A DNA stretch of 64,000 bases from Conchocele bisecta (GCA_029237695.1 CM055265.1:39559292-39623291); one strand, 5' to 3'; numbered from the stretch's first letter, positions 1 through 9,790 are shown. The notes: generated from the sequence alone by a model not told the origin. Numbers and translations are program-made.

Positions 1-296
1 TGGGAAAAAATATCTGGCGCGGCACGGAAACGGGATGTGCTCGGCAGAGCCTCGCCCATCCCGTTTCCTGAGCCTTGCCAGATATTTTTTCCCATTCACG
101 GCACTAACCTACTATTCTCTATCTATTTTCCTTATTTCTGAACTAATGTATATGTTGTGACCACTCATTTGAACCGTCTCGGCGAGACGGTTCAAATGAG
201 TGGTCACAACATATACTTCTGATGAGAAATAAAGAAATTCTTGAGCCTTGCCGGATATTTTTTCCCATTCACGGCACTAACCTACTATTCTCTATC
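1..296 (-). mobile_element. Composite two-hairpin element F/G, copy 1 (cut by window edge)
   Basis: A palindromic element made of two hairpins. Hairpin G (about 1-118) has arms reading TGGGAAAAAATATCTGGC and GCCAGATATTTTTTCCCA. Hairpin F (about 148-216) has arms TGTTGTGACCACTCATTTGA and its complement. The outer end ACGGCACTAACCTACTATTC occurs after each hairpin. The same order, inverted, recurs at 54843-55152, so the pair moves as one unit. There is no coding capacity, so it is a MITE-like non-autonomous element. The superfamily is unknown. Confidence 0.7.
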
Positions 297-937
297 AGAC
301 TTACGGATGTACAGGCTTTAAACTGGTCACAAAAAGTCCATAAGCCCCATTGCTCCAGTGACAGTCCCATATGCACACAACATATGATTAATCTTGGTAG
401 TAAGGCATGATACTACATGCCACTCAATATCCATCGACAAATCGAGCCGGTGATCTGTACAGTCGTCGCATGGAAGGGACACTGATGGCGTTCACGTTTT
501 GCGTTTAAAATTTGCGTTTAGGTCTTTTACTTGGTCAATAAATGTTAATATCCCTTCTCCGATTTTGATATTTCTCCACCAACCATTAACAGTACATAAT
601 CGCAGGTCTTTGTTCAGATTACTTTAACAGTTCTGTACAATACATGTGTCACACCTAGCTCACGGGTAAGTTGTCGAAACTTTAGACCAATTAAATAACT
701 TTAAGCTGTTACTTCCCGTAGATTTATTATCTAAGGTGATGAACTTTTCAGCGGCTGAGATAAAAATGGCAGATATTCACTTCCGGTAAGTAAATCTGAC
801 AAATGTATATGTCTATGATCAGGGAAACCAATAATTCTCTAATACATTTCCACAGTGTTTAGCTATTTATTTTCGCAAAATATATTGATTATTTCATTCA
901 CATTTTATACACATATCTCAGTAGTTGTGGACAGAAA
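297..937. other. Repeat-poor spacer with degraded family O fragment
   Basis: About 640 bp without a convincing gene. Positions 300-380 carry weak similarity to the family O element (GGTCACAAAAAGTCCATAAG). The rest shows no inverted repeat or long frame. One possible short exon is listed separately at 752-785. Confidence 0.4.
752..785 (+). CDS. Possible short first coding exon
   Basis: A 34-nt segment lies between CTTTTCAG and GTAAGTAAAT, both close to animal splice consensus. It contains an ATG in good context (AAAATGG) that would start a protein M-A-D-I-H-F and then split a codon. It could equally be a UTR micro-exon or a chance match. No downstream partner exon was identified, so this is weak. 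Confidence 0.15.
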
Positions 938-1221
938 CTACAAAACTCCCGTACCAGGGGGCCGTTTCACTAAACTTCGTACGACTAAAATTTTCGTAAG
1001 TGCAAAGGTATGATAGTCTGTAAATTTCACATTAATAACGTTTTCTTGTAAACAATTATCGGATTTACATTTATTGAGCATAGGCTGCATATGGAGCCTA
1101 TGCTCAATAAATGTAAATCCATCACTTGAAATTTCCAAACGATCATACATTTGCACTTACGAATATTTTAGTCGTAAGAAGTTTAGTGAAACGGGCCCCT
1201 GACCGTACGGGAGTTTTGTAG
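938..1221. repeat. Outer inverted repeat interrupted by family A copy
   Basis: The 17-bp arms CTACAAAACTCCCGTAC (938-954) and GTACGGGAGTTTTGTAG (1205-1221) are exact reverse complements. They immediately bracket a complete family A palindrome at 957-1199. If that element is removed the flanks nearly close up, so an older palindrome seems to have received the element at its apex. Confidence 0.75.
957..1199. mobile_element. Family A palindromic MITE, copy 1
   Basis: Complete copy. The ends read GGGGGCCGTTTCACTAAACT and its complement, followed by TTCGTAAGTGCAAA. The centre is CATAGGCTGCATATGGAGCC. Nearly the whole length folds into one hairpin of about 115 bp per arm. There is no open frame of its own. 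The terminal GGGG/CCCC does not match a superfamily I can name. Confidence 0.85.
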
Positions 1222-1527
1222 AATTACTGACCACCTATTATCTCAGATGCCGTTCTAGGCAAGACATGCAAGTCTGTGGAATTCACGTGTGAGAGCTCTC
1301 GGTCACATACAACGCCATTAACATCAGCAACATGACACCAACAACTGAAACAGTTTCGAAAGCCAAACATATTATAACCAAAAACAGAGTAGGTTATTGT
1401 ACACATGTGATAGACAAGAATCATCTAATATATGGATGTGACTGGATACATGGGGTTCGTGGTACTTGTGATCAGTGTAGTTCCCGATCACATAGCACAC
1501 TATTGTAGCCTGATGGCGAACGGTGCA
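1222..1527. other. Spacer with degraded repeat fragments
   Basis: About 300 bp between two family A copies. There are traces of family O (GTGGATGTGACTGG-like text near 1432). I see no gene, terminator or regulatory motif. Confidence 0.4.
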
Positions 1528-1769
1528 GGGGCCTGTTTCACTAAACTTCTTACGACTAAAATATTCGTAAGTGCAAATTTATGATCGTCTGGAAATTTCA
1601 AGTGATGGATTTACATTTATTGAGCATAGGCTGCATATGCAGCCTATGCTCAATAAATATAAATCCGATAATTGTTTACAAGAAAACGTTATTAATGTGA
1701 AATTTATGACTATCATACTTTTGCACATACGAACATTTTAGTCGTACGAAGTTTAGTGAAACGGCCCCC
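1528..1769. mobile_element. Family A palindromic MITE, copy 2
   Basis: Complete copy with both ends. GGTGCA occurs directly before (1522-1527) and after (1771-1776), a possible target-site duplication. The centre GCATATGC is a perfect dyad. One arm keeps a small asymmetry relative to copy 1. Confidence 0.85.
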
Positions 1770-1857
1770 TGGTGCACCTCGTGATCTGGATATACACTCG
1801 TCGCAAACCTCATAAGCCCCATTTCTCCAGTCATAGCCATATATTAGTATGATTATC

Positions 1858-2018
1858 CTACTGTCTGTTTCAATCTACCCAAATGTTACGGCTATATAAA
1901 CAATGCAAAAACAATATTTCATCAAAACAAAAATCAGCATTGGACCAAAATTTACAAAACCAAGGCTCCTTCTTAAATTTTGATGAAATTTAATATTATC
2001 AAACAAAACATTGCTTTT
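1858..2018. mobile_element. Family J element, partial copy 1
   Basis: Carries the J end (CTACCCAAATGTTACGGC followed by TATATAAACAATGCAAAAAC) and part of the body with TTGGACCAAAATTTAC. The far TIR is missing. Complete relatives lie at 18767-19230 and, interrupted, at 7262-7982. Confidence 0.6.
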
Positions 2019-2118
2019 TTCACCTGTGATATTTCTGTCCCCTCTGGTTAGATTCATACTGTTCGATTGTCTGGATGGACGATAAAGAGCTACATGTATC
2101 TGGCAGATTCGACACCTT

Positions 2119-2150
2119 GTTGTTATTGTTGTTGTTGTTGTTATTCATGT
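2119..2150. repeat. GTT/GTTATT microsatellite
   Basis: Simple repeat of TTG triplets. It is ordinary and likely polymorphic in length. Confidence 0.8.
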
Positions 2151-2284
2151 TGGACACTATTTAAGTATTGTCGCACTTGATCGCGAACGTTCACCAGCAC
2201 CGATCACTCTGATCATACCTGGAACTGAGCGCATACCCATTCTCGTACATGACTCTGAAGCAGATCACGGATTCTGTTAGAATA

Positions 2285-2506
2285 TGTGGAACGGGGCTTA
2301 AGCTATTTGCGACCAGTGTATATCCAGTTCAGACTCAGCATTCTGCACAGATCGTTGTTCATTCCATGAAACACCTGCTCTGCTTTTAACAACCAAAGTA
2401 TAGCCTTATCAGACAGCAGGAGGGTGCTGGCAGATCAGGAGCCACACTGGTCACACAGCTCATAAACCCCATATTTCCAATTACAACCACATACCATTAC
2501 CATGTA
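2285..2506. mobile_element. Family O TIR element, degraded copy
   Basis: The ends correspond to GGGGCTTATGG...GCGACCAGTGTA and its complement TACACTGGTC...CCATAAGCCCC. The body carries GATCTGCACTGTTCGCCATT-like text. The best copy is at 33785-34015. It is non-coding and MITE-like. Confidence 0.6.
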
Positions 2507-2556
2507 TACACATACTTGGACGCCATCCCAGTTGCCTTGGAAACAACGCTAGTTCA

Positions 2557-3261
2557 TTAAAGGTACATGCCCACGCAGTAGGCACAAAATGTTCTTTATA
2601 GGAATTAAATAAGTGTATACTTATGTTACTATTCCACCAGTTTTAAAAATTACGAGTGCCCGCTATACAAGTATAATCATTTATTAATTATCAATTTACT
2701 GTTAGCGACGCGCGGCGGTAACAGTCTATTTTGATAATGTGCGGGGACGACGACTTTCACATCACGGCTTGCGGTGCGCAGTATACTACGCGTGCCAGTA
2801 GGCTTCCCAATATGTAAACAAGAATATCAACATGTCGAAACGTCCAGGACGGAAATTGTATGAAACGGCGTCGGCTAAAAAAAAGGCGAAATGCCTGAGG
2901 GACAGGCAGTACAGAGAGAGTGGTTAATATTGGCGACCAGATCACCAAATGGAAAGAGTTACGTGGAGATTTAGATTTGGAATCGAACACAGATTTTTCT
3001 TCTCAACTTCCGATACTTCACTGCGCATGTCAAAGATGTGATATGATTGACCGTGTCACGTGACGCGTATTGGTAAAAATAGCACGAGGTCGGAAAATAC
3101 CCTTTCTGGTCGCGGCATATAAAATGCGATTTAACACCAATTAACTCGCGCCGTAATTGAAAATAACTCGTTAGTGGGTAGACAAATGACTCATATAAGG
3201 CATGACAGAAAATGAAAAGTAGTAGTACAGTGTAACCTGCTGAGTGGGCATGTACCTTTAA
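2557..3261. mobile_element. Family D TTAA element, long copy 1 (closest to a coding source)
   Basis: Bounded by TTAA on both sides, with TIR AGGTACATGCCCACKCAGTA. TTAA target duplication is typical of the piggyBac superfamily (known family property). Unlike the other D copies, this one has a central block (about 2750-3180) not found in them, and that block includes a recognisable protein-coding remnant. Confidence 0.75.
2832..3012 (+). pseudogene. Transposon-encoded basic N-terminal domain remnant
   Basis: A frame opens at ATG 2832 with a lysine/arginine-rich start (MSKRPGRKLYETA) and reaches RDRQYRES. One extra G near 2923-2925 breaks the frame. After the break it reads NIGDQITKWKELRGDLDL. 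From memory, basic stretches followed by a V-N-I-G...R-W-R-E-L motif and an L-L-D-type end occur at the start of many uncharacterised transposon-associated proteins of fish and molluscs. This gives a route from a coding element to the non-coding D MITEs. No transposase catalytic part is present. Confidence 0.5.
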
Positions 3262-3666
3262 AGTCTAACCAATCATTGGTTAACATTCCCCCTTCATGCG
3301 ATGAAGCACTGCCTAAGCAGGTAGTCGTTGTCACGTCCTCACACACACAATTTGCATGGCGACAACGCCTGTATTGACTACAACCTTGAACTTTGACCCA
3401 TCGCCACACGCCCTGAGGTCATACATTGTTGACGTATTGTTCGTGGTAGCAACCTCTTCACCTTGTTCATAAAACTTTGTAACTCTGTTTCTTGGCTGTT
3501 AACATACAACGGATACATGCAATTGTTATACACCTGTCATAATATGGAATAGCTCTGCTGTGACCTTTCAAGGTCACCGCTCACGTATGAAACAGTTACA
3601 TTTATTCAGAGTTCCATTCCACAAGCAACCCGTGGATATTCCTTTAATGTAGATACAAGGTAGTAG
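3262..3666. other. Repeat-poor spacer with a nuclear-receptor-like site
   Basis: About 400 bp without inverted repeats or a convincing exon. It includes TGACCTTTCAAGGTCA at 3561-3576, in which TGACCTT and AAGGTCA are inverted arms. TCAAGGTCA is the extended half-site bound by ERR/NR5A-type nuclear receptors (known motif). Binding here is speculative. Confidence 0.35.
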
Positions 3667-3910
3667 TTAACCCTTTCACCCCTAAGTAATTGGAATGGAT
3701 TTTGATATGTTAATTTTGCAGCCATTCCAATCATCATAAAATAATTTTCAGACTAGTCCATTTATGAAAGGGGGGCGTTATTCTCAAAAATATGAAAATT
3801 ACTTTCAAAAAGTGCAGATCCTGATGAGACGGCTCGTTACGAGCCGGCTCATCTGCATCTGCACTTTTTGCACAAACCGCTATAGCGGGCTTTCGGGTTC
3901 AAAGGGTTAA
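3667..3910. mobile_element. Family H TTAA MITE, copy 1
   Basis: Starts TTAACCCTTTCACCCCTAA and ends GGTTCAAAGGGTTAA, so it is TTAA-flanked with CCCTTT termini, as in piggyBac-type MITEs. The inner hairpin is AAAAGTGCAGATCCTGATGA with its complement, around GGCTCGTTACGAGCC. Confidence 0.8.
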
Positions 3911-3928
3911 GGAGGAGATAGCAAGAAC

Positions 3929-4235
3929 AGTAGCCGATTTCACCAAAATGCCAAGCATACTTATCTAGCTAAGTGTACATTGAGGGAGTAATCATTTATT
4001 TTTCCCGAAATGCATTGTTTCATATATAACTTACGACTGCATATATATTTGCTGATTACAAGTATGCAGAATTATTATACAGAATTTATTACATTATCAC
4101 AGCCAAAATGGCTGTGATAACGTAATAAATTCAGTATAATAAAAATTAATAAAGTTATCCTTAAATTGAACATTTCTCCCTCAAAGTGTACTTAGCAAGA
4201 TAAGTATACTTTGCAATTTTGGTGAAATAGCTACA
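3929..4235. mobile_element. Family C MITE, copy 1
   Basis: Complete. The TIR is GTAGCCGATTTCACCAAAAT and the subterminal region holds AAGTATACTT-type dyads. The central stem is CTGAATTTATTACATTATCA with its complement, around AGCCAAAATGGCT. It is non-coding. Eleven copies or fragments occur in the window. Confidence 0.85.
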
Positions 4236-4859
4236 GAGCATTGATGAACAGACAGGTGAATCGGCGGACGTACGTTTACTCTGTACATGTACTATGACAC
4301 GGTACGACACAATGGAATGTCATTGTAACTGTGTAATTGTGATTATATCGTATTTGCACAGTCTGAGCAGGGTCGGTCTAGACGGACGACGGACGGACGG
4401 TCGGTTTTATGTAACCATTTGTTCTTTAAAAAAGTGTCACATAAAAGGAAAGTGTCACATAAATAAATTATTCGTTAGTTTTTTATTTTAGTTTTATGTT
4501 ACTAACCCTATCCTTTAACAAGTCCATCCCTATGTGACATGGTCACGTAACTGCCAATTCGTGTGCCCGGACGGACGAACGGACTTTTGCATCCGTGTAT
4601 CCCATTTTCGCTAAGCGATGGAATATTAATAATGAGAAATGTGTCAAATGGACACGGATGTCCCCACTGTCAATCAAAGCTGTCAGTATTGGTACATTTA
4701 TAAATCATGTTCTCCAAAGCGTCCAATGAGATGAATATGTAGATTATCTCAATATAGTTGGCATGACAATACCGTAGTAGGTAAGTCGATTAATCAATAT
4801 CAGGCTTAACCATTTCCCTGATAGAAACGACTTTTCAGTCCTCTGCAGAAGATGTCTTT
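4236..4859. other. Spacer, no gene seen
   Basis: About 620 bp with short GGAC(G) repeats at 4381-4403 and 4568-4585 and a duplicated GTGTCACATAAA near 4435 and 4452. No splice-bounded frame is convincing. Confidence 0.4.
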
Positions 4860-4929
4860 AGAAAACATTGTGGGAAAAGGAGAAATTGCTTGTAACAAGC
4901 AATTTCTCCTTTTCCCAAAATGTTTTCTA
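4860..4929. repeat. Perfect hairpin, 70 bp
   Basis: Arms AGAAAACATT(G/T)TGGGAAAAGG and complement, joined by GCTTGTAACAAGC. Probably a solo inverted-repeat element. No second copy was seen in the window. Confidence 0.75.
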
Positions 4930-4950
4930 CTCTATCAGATAATTTAACCA

Positions 4951-5208
4951 TCATTTGACCCAGCATTTGATTCTTTTATTCAGATGTTTTCGATTTGGAA
5001 GAGTCGAAATATCGCAAAACAGGTAAAGGGTTAAAGTGTACACTAGGGGATCAAGCGGGAGATTGACCGTAAATATCATAGGAACAAGTTCGCCAGTACA
5101 ATTACAACCGCCAATGTGTGGGATTGAGCGATCAGTCAAACTGCAGCAGGTATTCGGTGGACCCTGGCTGTCCCATTTACCGAGAATTACCGAGATTAGT
5201 TGGTACTT
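4951..5208 (-). CDS. Candidate exon 8 of unidentified minus-strand gene (end uncertain)
   Basis: On the minus strand an acceptor GTATGTGTCCAG is followed in phase 0 by KYQLISVILGKWDS, then a Cys-Cys pair (PNTCCSL) and a C-N-C motif (GGCNCTGEL). The frame stays open to a stop at 4951, but the true end could be an upstream donor, for example CTA/GTGTAC near 5040. The phase matches the preceding exon (5853-6023). Cysteine spacing suggests a disulfide-rich extracellular part. The function is not recognised. Confidence 0.3.
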   Translation of the reverse strand, partial: KYQLISVILGKWDSQGPPNTCCSLTDRSIPHIGGCNCTGELVPMIFTVNLPLDPLVYTLTLYLFCDISTLPNRKHLNKRIKCWVK

Positions 5209-5299
5209 CTGGACACATACATGTACGACTGCGAATATCAATGTACCATACATATAGAAGTATTTACAGGGTTTTCGCCATTTGTTAATCCTTAAAGCG

Positions 5300-5410
5300 C
5301 TGGAAAGTACATTGTCGACTGCTGTGGTTGCATATTTTGTCCTCTTTCTAAATAAAAACAAGGTTTGACAGCACTTTAGAATCATTCTGAAGTACTGCGA
5401 AAACCTGTTT
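5300..5410. mobile_element. Family Q half element
   Basis: Contains TGTCGACTGCTG and AAAACAAGGTTTGACAGCAC, one arm of the family Q palindrome (complete at 51680-51841). It overlaps nothing coding with confidence. A second short piece lies near 5708-5750. Confidence 0.5.
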
Positions 5411-5852
5411 TAGAGGAGAAAAATTTAAACTAACATATAAACAGTAACCAACATTTTTAATTCGGCATTGTTAAGGGTTAGTTGAGTGTCCGATTAAGAC
5501 AGTTATCCAATACTTACGTAAAATACAATACTTATAGGTTATTGGATCTGTACCGAAATATATATACCCGTTCAACAAAACATTAATCCTAATCAATAAA
5601 TACACCGAAAGTGAGATGAAATGCGACTCACTATAATAGCTGTTGAACAACCCGAGCGCCTGTGTTGGCTTCAGTTTATACAAATTGTAGTGTGTAAGAA
5701 ATACTAATATTTTGTCTTCTTTCTAAATAAAAACATGGTTTGAAAAAACGTGGTGCTGTCAAAACATGTGTTTCTTGCGAGAAACGGGGAAAAAACAAAA
5801 TTTAATTCAGCAATTGTAAGGGCTATTTCGGTTACATGTATACAGTACTTAC

Positions 5853-6023
5853 TAGACACCGGAAGCAGAATCCGAGGGCGTGGTTGACCCTGATCAGCAC
5901 GACCGTCTCGCTGGTGTTGCAGCAGGTCATCTCGCTGCACGGCATGAAGGCCCGGTGCCACGGATAGCCCAGTGTGCCGTTACAGCATTTCCGAGCAAAC
6001 ACGTCGCGCCCGCTCGCAGAGTC
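5853..6023 (-). CDS. Candidate exon 7: cysteine-rich, 57 codons
   Basis: A 171-nt GC-richer island. On the minus strand it is bounded by the acceptor TCATTTCAG and the donor GTAAGTAC, starting and ending at codon boundaries. It contains seven cysteines: a CC pair in RKCCNGTLGYPWH, then PCSEMTCCNTSE, then GFCFRCL. It has two N-x-T/S glycosylation sequons (NGT, NTS). Base composition and splice sites stand out from the surrounding AT-rich repeats, and this is the strongest single exon in the window. I do not recognise the family. A secreted or extracellular disulfide-bonded domain is inferred. Confidence 0.6.
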
Positions 6024-6186
6024 CTGAAATGAGATTCGTCCTCAACATGAATTCAATGAAACATATCCCAGATAAAATCAGATAAAATCATCATTGGTAT
6101 ACCAGGGACGGTGGTAATGTTTTTCTAAGCATAATTTCGATTAGTATATAAGTACTTTCGTTTCCCATTGAAACACACTGGAACGC

Positions 6187-6219
6187 GAGACGTCAATATA
6201 TTTCTATATTGACGTCTCA
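6187..6219. repeat. Short hairpin
   Basis: GAGACGTCAATATA and its complement around TTTC. No gene context. Confidence 0.6.
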
Positions 6220-6366
6220 TGAGTTCATATTGGTCAGTGCCGGAACTACTTTTCACCTCGTAAAATAGTTCCTTCTAAACCACCACTATTTTGTTTACAT
6301 TATTCATATATTGTATCATTTGTGAGGCGCATATAAATTGCGAATGATTTACGTATATAATAAAAA

Positions 6367-6462
6367 GGTTATTTGATTTGCATGTTGATATATTCCACTC
6401 GTTCCGTCGCGCAACGATATAGCGGAACTCGTGCATATATCCACATACAAATCAAATAACCT
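6367..6462. repeat. Imperfect hairpin element, 96 bp
   Basis: Arms GGTTATTTGATTTG and CAAATCAAATAACC, with a partly paired interior (GTTCCGTCGCGCAACG). Possibly a small TIR element. Only one copy was seen. Confidence 0.55.
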
Positions 6463-6689
6463 ATACATATTATCTCCAAATCAGAATGCTCAAAACAATA
6501 GACATGAACAATAGTCTTGTATGAGGAGCTAATCGTAGTGTAGACGGCCGAAAGTTTAATGCATGTCCGTTCCATATGAGCTCTCAGTTATAGCTGCTAG
6601 GATAGATCGCTAACACATCAATAAGACGCATTCTGAGCCGACTTGTATGTGTCTGCCCTCGCGGATTTTCACCAATAGTCATTTCTAAG

Positions 6690-6815
6690 AAATTAACTAT
6701 TTTCTGTAAACGACATCGGGAGTTGACACAAAACGCAAAGCTCATGCAAAATTTAATTCCGCATGCGCTTTGCGTTTTGTGTCAATCTTCGACGCAATTT
6801 ACAGAAGGTAATTGA
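6690..6815. mobile_element. Small TIR element
   Basis: Inner arms GTTGACACAAAACGCAAAGC and its complement, with outer TTCTGTAAAC/TTTACAGAA. It is non-coding. Confidence 0.6.
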
Positions 6816-7261
6816 CTGATTTTCCGAACCAACATCGGCAACATACGGCGATACGACAAGGAGGGTATTTATAGGGCCGGAACCATATTACATTGCCGGG
6901 GCAGAGGTCATGTCTGGCTCGTGTTGCCACATTTAACGTAATAAATGTTGTCATAACTGCGTCATGTTTCCTTGCTCGCGTTCTCATGTCATAAACCCAT
7001 TACTGGAACAGCAATGTCAATGTCCTCTATTGACGGGCGCTAATAGAATTATGAGTCATTATGACGGTTAAAACAAGTCAAGATCCTAGTATTTTGGGTA
7101 ACCTAAATGTTGAGCGGCGGACAACAGTTCGGAATTAGCTACAGTCAAACCTACTCGAATTGCCACCACTATTATATACAACAACGTATTTTACACGGTA
7201 GGTGATCTTTTTCTATGATTACTATTTTCAGAGCTACCAACGAGTTTTATATACCAATGTA

Positions 7262-7982
7262 TCACGAAACCTGCCCAAATTGTATTGTCATATAAACAAT
7301 GCAAAAAAAGAACGATATTATTTTTAGATAATATAAGTTATAGCAAAATTGAAGAATGAGCCATCTTTGTATTTCATGAAATTTGGTCCAATGTCGAGTT
7401 TAACATGGGTAAATTTTTCTAATTTCAGAAATAATGGACCGATTTTCGAAATCTAACTTTTGTTTTCTTACTTAGATCAATTCCAAGATATCGTGAGAAG
7501 TTTCGGAGTCAATTTCCAATTTATCGTTTTTCGACTCCTCCTGCACCGGCACCAGCTCTTTTCTCCCATGTTAAAGGTACATGCTCACTCAGTAGGTTAT
7601 AATATAGTGATACAAGTACTTTTGTATATTCTGTACGTATGATATTTTCTGGCAAAATAAACATTCATTCACCATTACCCAACGTATTGATTGGCATTAT
7701 TATACTTTTTATTTTAGACGAACATGTTCACACTGATATCAGGGGACATTAACCGTGTTTCCTTAAAATGTTAACGGACATTACTATTTATTCTCTGTAT
7801 TTATTTTTTGATGTGCAATGATCATACTTTATTATCTATCAAAAATATTATTTTTTCAGGTGACGCATTTCATTAGTATAAATAAGAAAAAAATAGTCTC
7901 ATTCTTAAATTTTGTTAAAAAATAATATTATGGAAAATAATATTCTTTTTGCATTGTTTATATAGCCGTAAACTTTGGGTCA
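7262..7982. mobile_element. Family J element, copy 2, split by family D
   Basis: The left end CACGAAACCTGCCCAAATTG and the right end TTGTTTATATAGCCGTAAAC match J ends. Inside, at TTAA 7571-7574, a truncated family D element begins, so D landed inside J. Confidence 0.65.
7571..7885. mobile_element. Family D TTAA element, truncated copy 2
   Basis: Starts TTAAAGGTACATGCTCACTC. It keeps the diagnostic body (CACTGATATCAGGGG, GTTAACGGACATTACTA, TGATGTGCAATGATCATAC). The far TIR is absent. Confidence 0.65.
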
Positions 7983-8288
7983 ATAATGGGTGGGTTGGTT
8001 ATGGTGAATGCTGCAAGATGGTATAGTGGTGACGATGTTTCATAGATATTGTCCAATCGGTTGTGTAGAAATGATTTTGAAAAACCACGACAATGTCAGT
8101 CACGGTTTAAGCACATAATATTGCTAAAATCCATTAACATACAGAAAGTATATCAATTAAATGGATTCGTGGGTGTTTGTGGCGAGTAATGTACATGTAA
8201 TGGGCAAGTTTCGACCAAGTGGTTGTTAAATTATACTGGCACAGCTTTTTGACCCAAATACAGACGGCGTGGACAGATCAGCTACATA

Positions 8289-8357
8289 CAGTGGAACCTC
8301 TCTAAACCGGACACCCTGGGAGGTCCCCAGGGTGTCCGGCTTAGAGAGGTTTCACTG
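8289..8357. mobile_element. Family B pogo/Tigger-like mini-palindrome, copy 1
   Basis: CAGTGGAACCTCTCTAAACC and its complement with TA on both outer sides. The centre is CTGGGAGGTCCCCAG. CAGTGGAACCTC ends with TA flanks resemble pogo/Tigger transposon termini (known pattern). It is only 69 bp, the two TIRs almost back to back. Confidence 0.8.
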
Positions 8358-8573
8358 TAAATCAGGCATTTGATCAGTCTGAGCCATAATTGTATGCTAT
8401 GCGATCACGAACAGACATTATCATATGAGATAAATGAACAAAGAAACTCCTCAAAAATAACATCACAGGTGTTTTATCTGTGTCCGGTTGGGAGAGATTA
8501 CACTGTACATGTATTTGTTTTCAGTTCAGTGGAAAGCACGGACATAAAGTCTGAGATGTTTGTTACAGACCAT

Positions 8574-8776
8574 GTAGCCCTTTTCACCAACATTGCAAAG
8601 TATACTTTTCTAGTGGGAGTAATCATTTATTTTTCCTGAAATGCATTATTTCATATAGAACTAACGACTGCATATATTTGATGATTAAAATATGCAGAAT
8701 TATTATACTGAATTTATTACATTATCACAGCCAAAATGGCTGTGATAATGTAATAAATTCAGTATAATAACAATTA
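8574..8776. mobile_element. Family C MITE, copy 2, truncated
   Basis: Has the left TIR GTAGCCCTTTTCACCAAC and the full central stem, but is cut after CAATTAACC, where a family B half begins. Confidence 0.75.
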
Positions 8777-8812
8777 ACCTCCAAGGATGTCCGCTTTAGA
8801 GAGGTTTCACTG
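8777..8812. mobile_element. Family B right-half fragment
   Basis: CCGCTTTAGAGAGGTTTCAC followed by TGTA. It directly abuts the truncated C copy. Confidence 0.7.
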
Positions 8813-9070
8813 TATAATGCAAATAGTGTCAGGTCGTAACACACTACCACATATAAGCTGTTAGAGTGTCCTTTCAGACCAGGAACCAGTCTGATCACTA
8901 ATGACATATGGCTCTTCAAATGATTTGAAGCTAGCTCAATTATTTGAGTTTATTTGGCGTTCAATATATTTGAGGGATATAACGAATAGTAAACCAGTTT
9001 ATGTATGGTTTCATGGCGAAAGTGACGAAACTGATACTTGTTTTACTTTATTTTTCGTTTCAGAACATCA

Positions 9071-9275
9071 CTATGTTGGGACGGTTTGCATGTACCACAA
9101 AACTGTCTTCGTGACTAAACTCATTATTCCAATCACCAAAGAAAGATGTAGATGGCCTAAGCTGTCTGTCTCCATATCAATGTTTTCCCCGTCGGTGCTA
9201 GCGTACTTTACATTGATGTCAGCTACCCTTAATCCGTGATGGTTTGATATCAAACACAGTTCGTTGACATATCCA
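9071..9275 (-). CDS. Candidate exon 6 of unidentified minus-strand gene
   Basis: On the minus strand the pyrimidine-rich acceptor CTGTCCTGTCTTCTGTCAG precedes one base completing a codon. The frame then runs GYVNELCLISNHHGLRVADIN and on to a TAG at 9071. Two readings are possible. It may be a terminal exon ending at that stop, or an internal exon of 64 nt (9212-9275) ending at AAT/GTAAAG in phase 0. The second fits both neighbours: exon 5 ends in phase 2 and exon 7 starts in phase 0. Plus-strand text here is also partly open (acceptor TTTTCGTTTCAG at about 9062), which lowers certainty. No family was recognised. Confidence 0.4.
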
Positions 9276-9366
9276 CTGACAGAAGACAGGACAGCTCATT
9301 GACTGTCAATTTACCATGCCATTACGCGCTGTCATAGACGACACAACAACCTATAGAGAATACCAA

Positions 9367-9473
9367 GGCCCGGTTGCTCAAAACCTCTGTTAGCTTAACA
9401 GACTGTTAAATCCTTAGCAATGCTAATGATTTAACAGTATGCTAAGCTAACAGAAGCTTTGAGCAACCGGGCT
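9367..9473. mobile_element. Family E palindromic MITE
   Basis: GGCCCGGTTGCTCAAA and its complement at the ends, with GTTAGCTTAACAG arms inside. A half copy is at 19236-19289. Confidence 0.75.
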
Positions 9474-9576
9474 AGTGTAGTTTGGCATCCACTTTACAAG
9501 TCAAGGCTAGGAAACGCGGAACTGCCGCTACACACCACTGTATTGCAATTGCACCATAATCAAACTAACCCGAACT

Positions 9577-9790
9577 GGGGGCCGTTTCACTAAGCTCCGT
9601 ACGACTAAAATGTTCGTAAGTGTAAATTTAGGATCGTCTGGAAATTTCAATTGATGGCTTTACATGTATTGAGCATAAGCTGCATATGCAGTCTATGTTC
9701 AATAAATGTAAATTCAAGAATTGTTTACAAGAAAACAAGAAATGTTCAGAGTATCATAAGTTTTAATTTACGAACAGCTGAGTCGAAAAG
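9577..9790. mobile_element. Family A MITE, copy 3, decayed right arm
   Basis: The left arm is complete (GGGGGCCGTTTCACTAAGCT). The right arm loses similarity after AAGAAAACAAGAAATGTTC. Confidence 0.75.

Noticed and set aside
938..1156. Frame with M-Q-M-Y-D-R-L-E-I-S seen again at 10.3, 12.5 and 51.9 kb
   Set aside because: Translation of the family A palindrome. Multiple copies reflect the MITE, not a gene family.
5853..6023. Resemblance of the C-x-C-C and N-x-x-E-T text to the EBF/COE zinc knuckle
   Set aside because: Spacing of histidine and cysteines does not match the H-x3-C-x2-C-x5-C pattern, and neighbouring exons do not fit that family.
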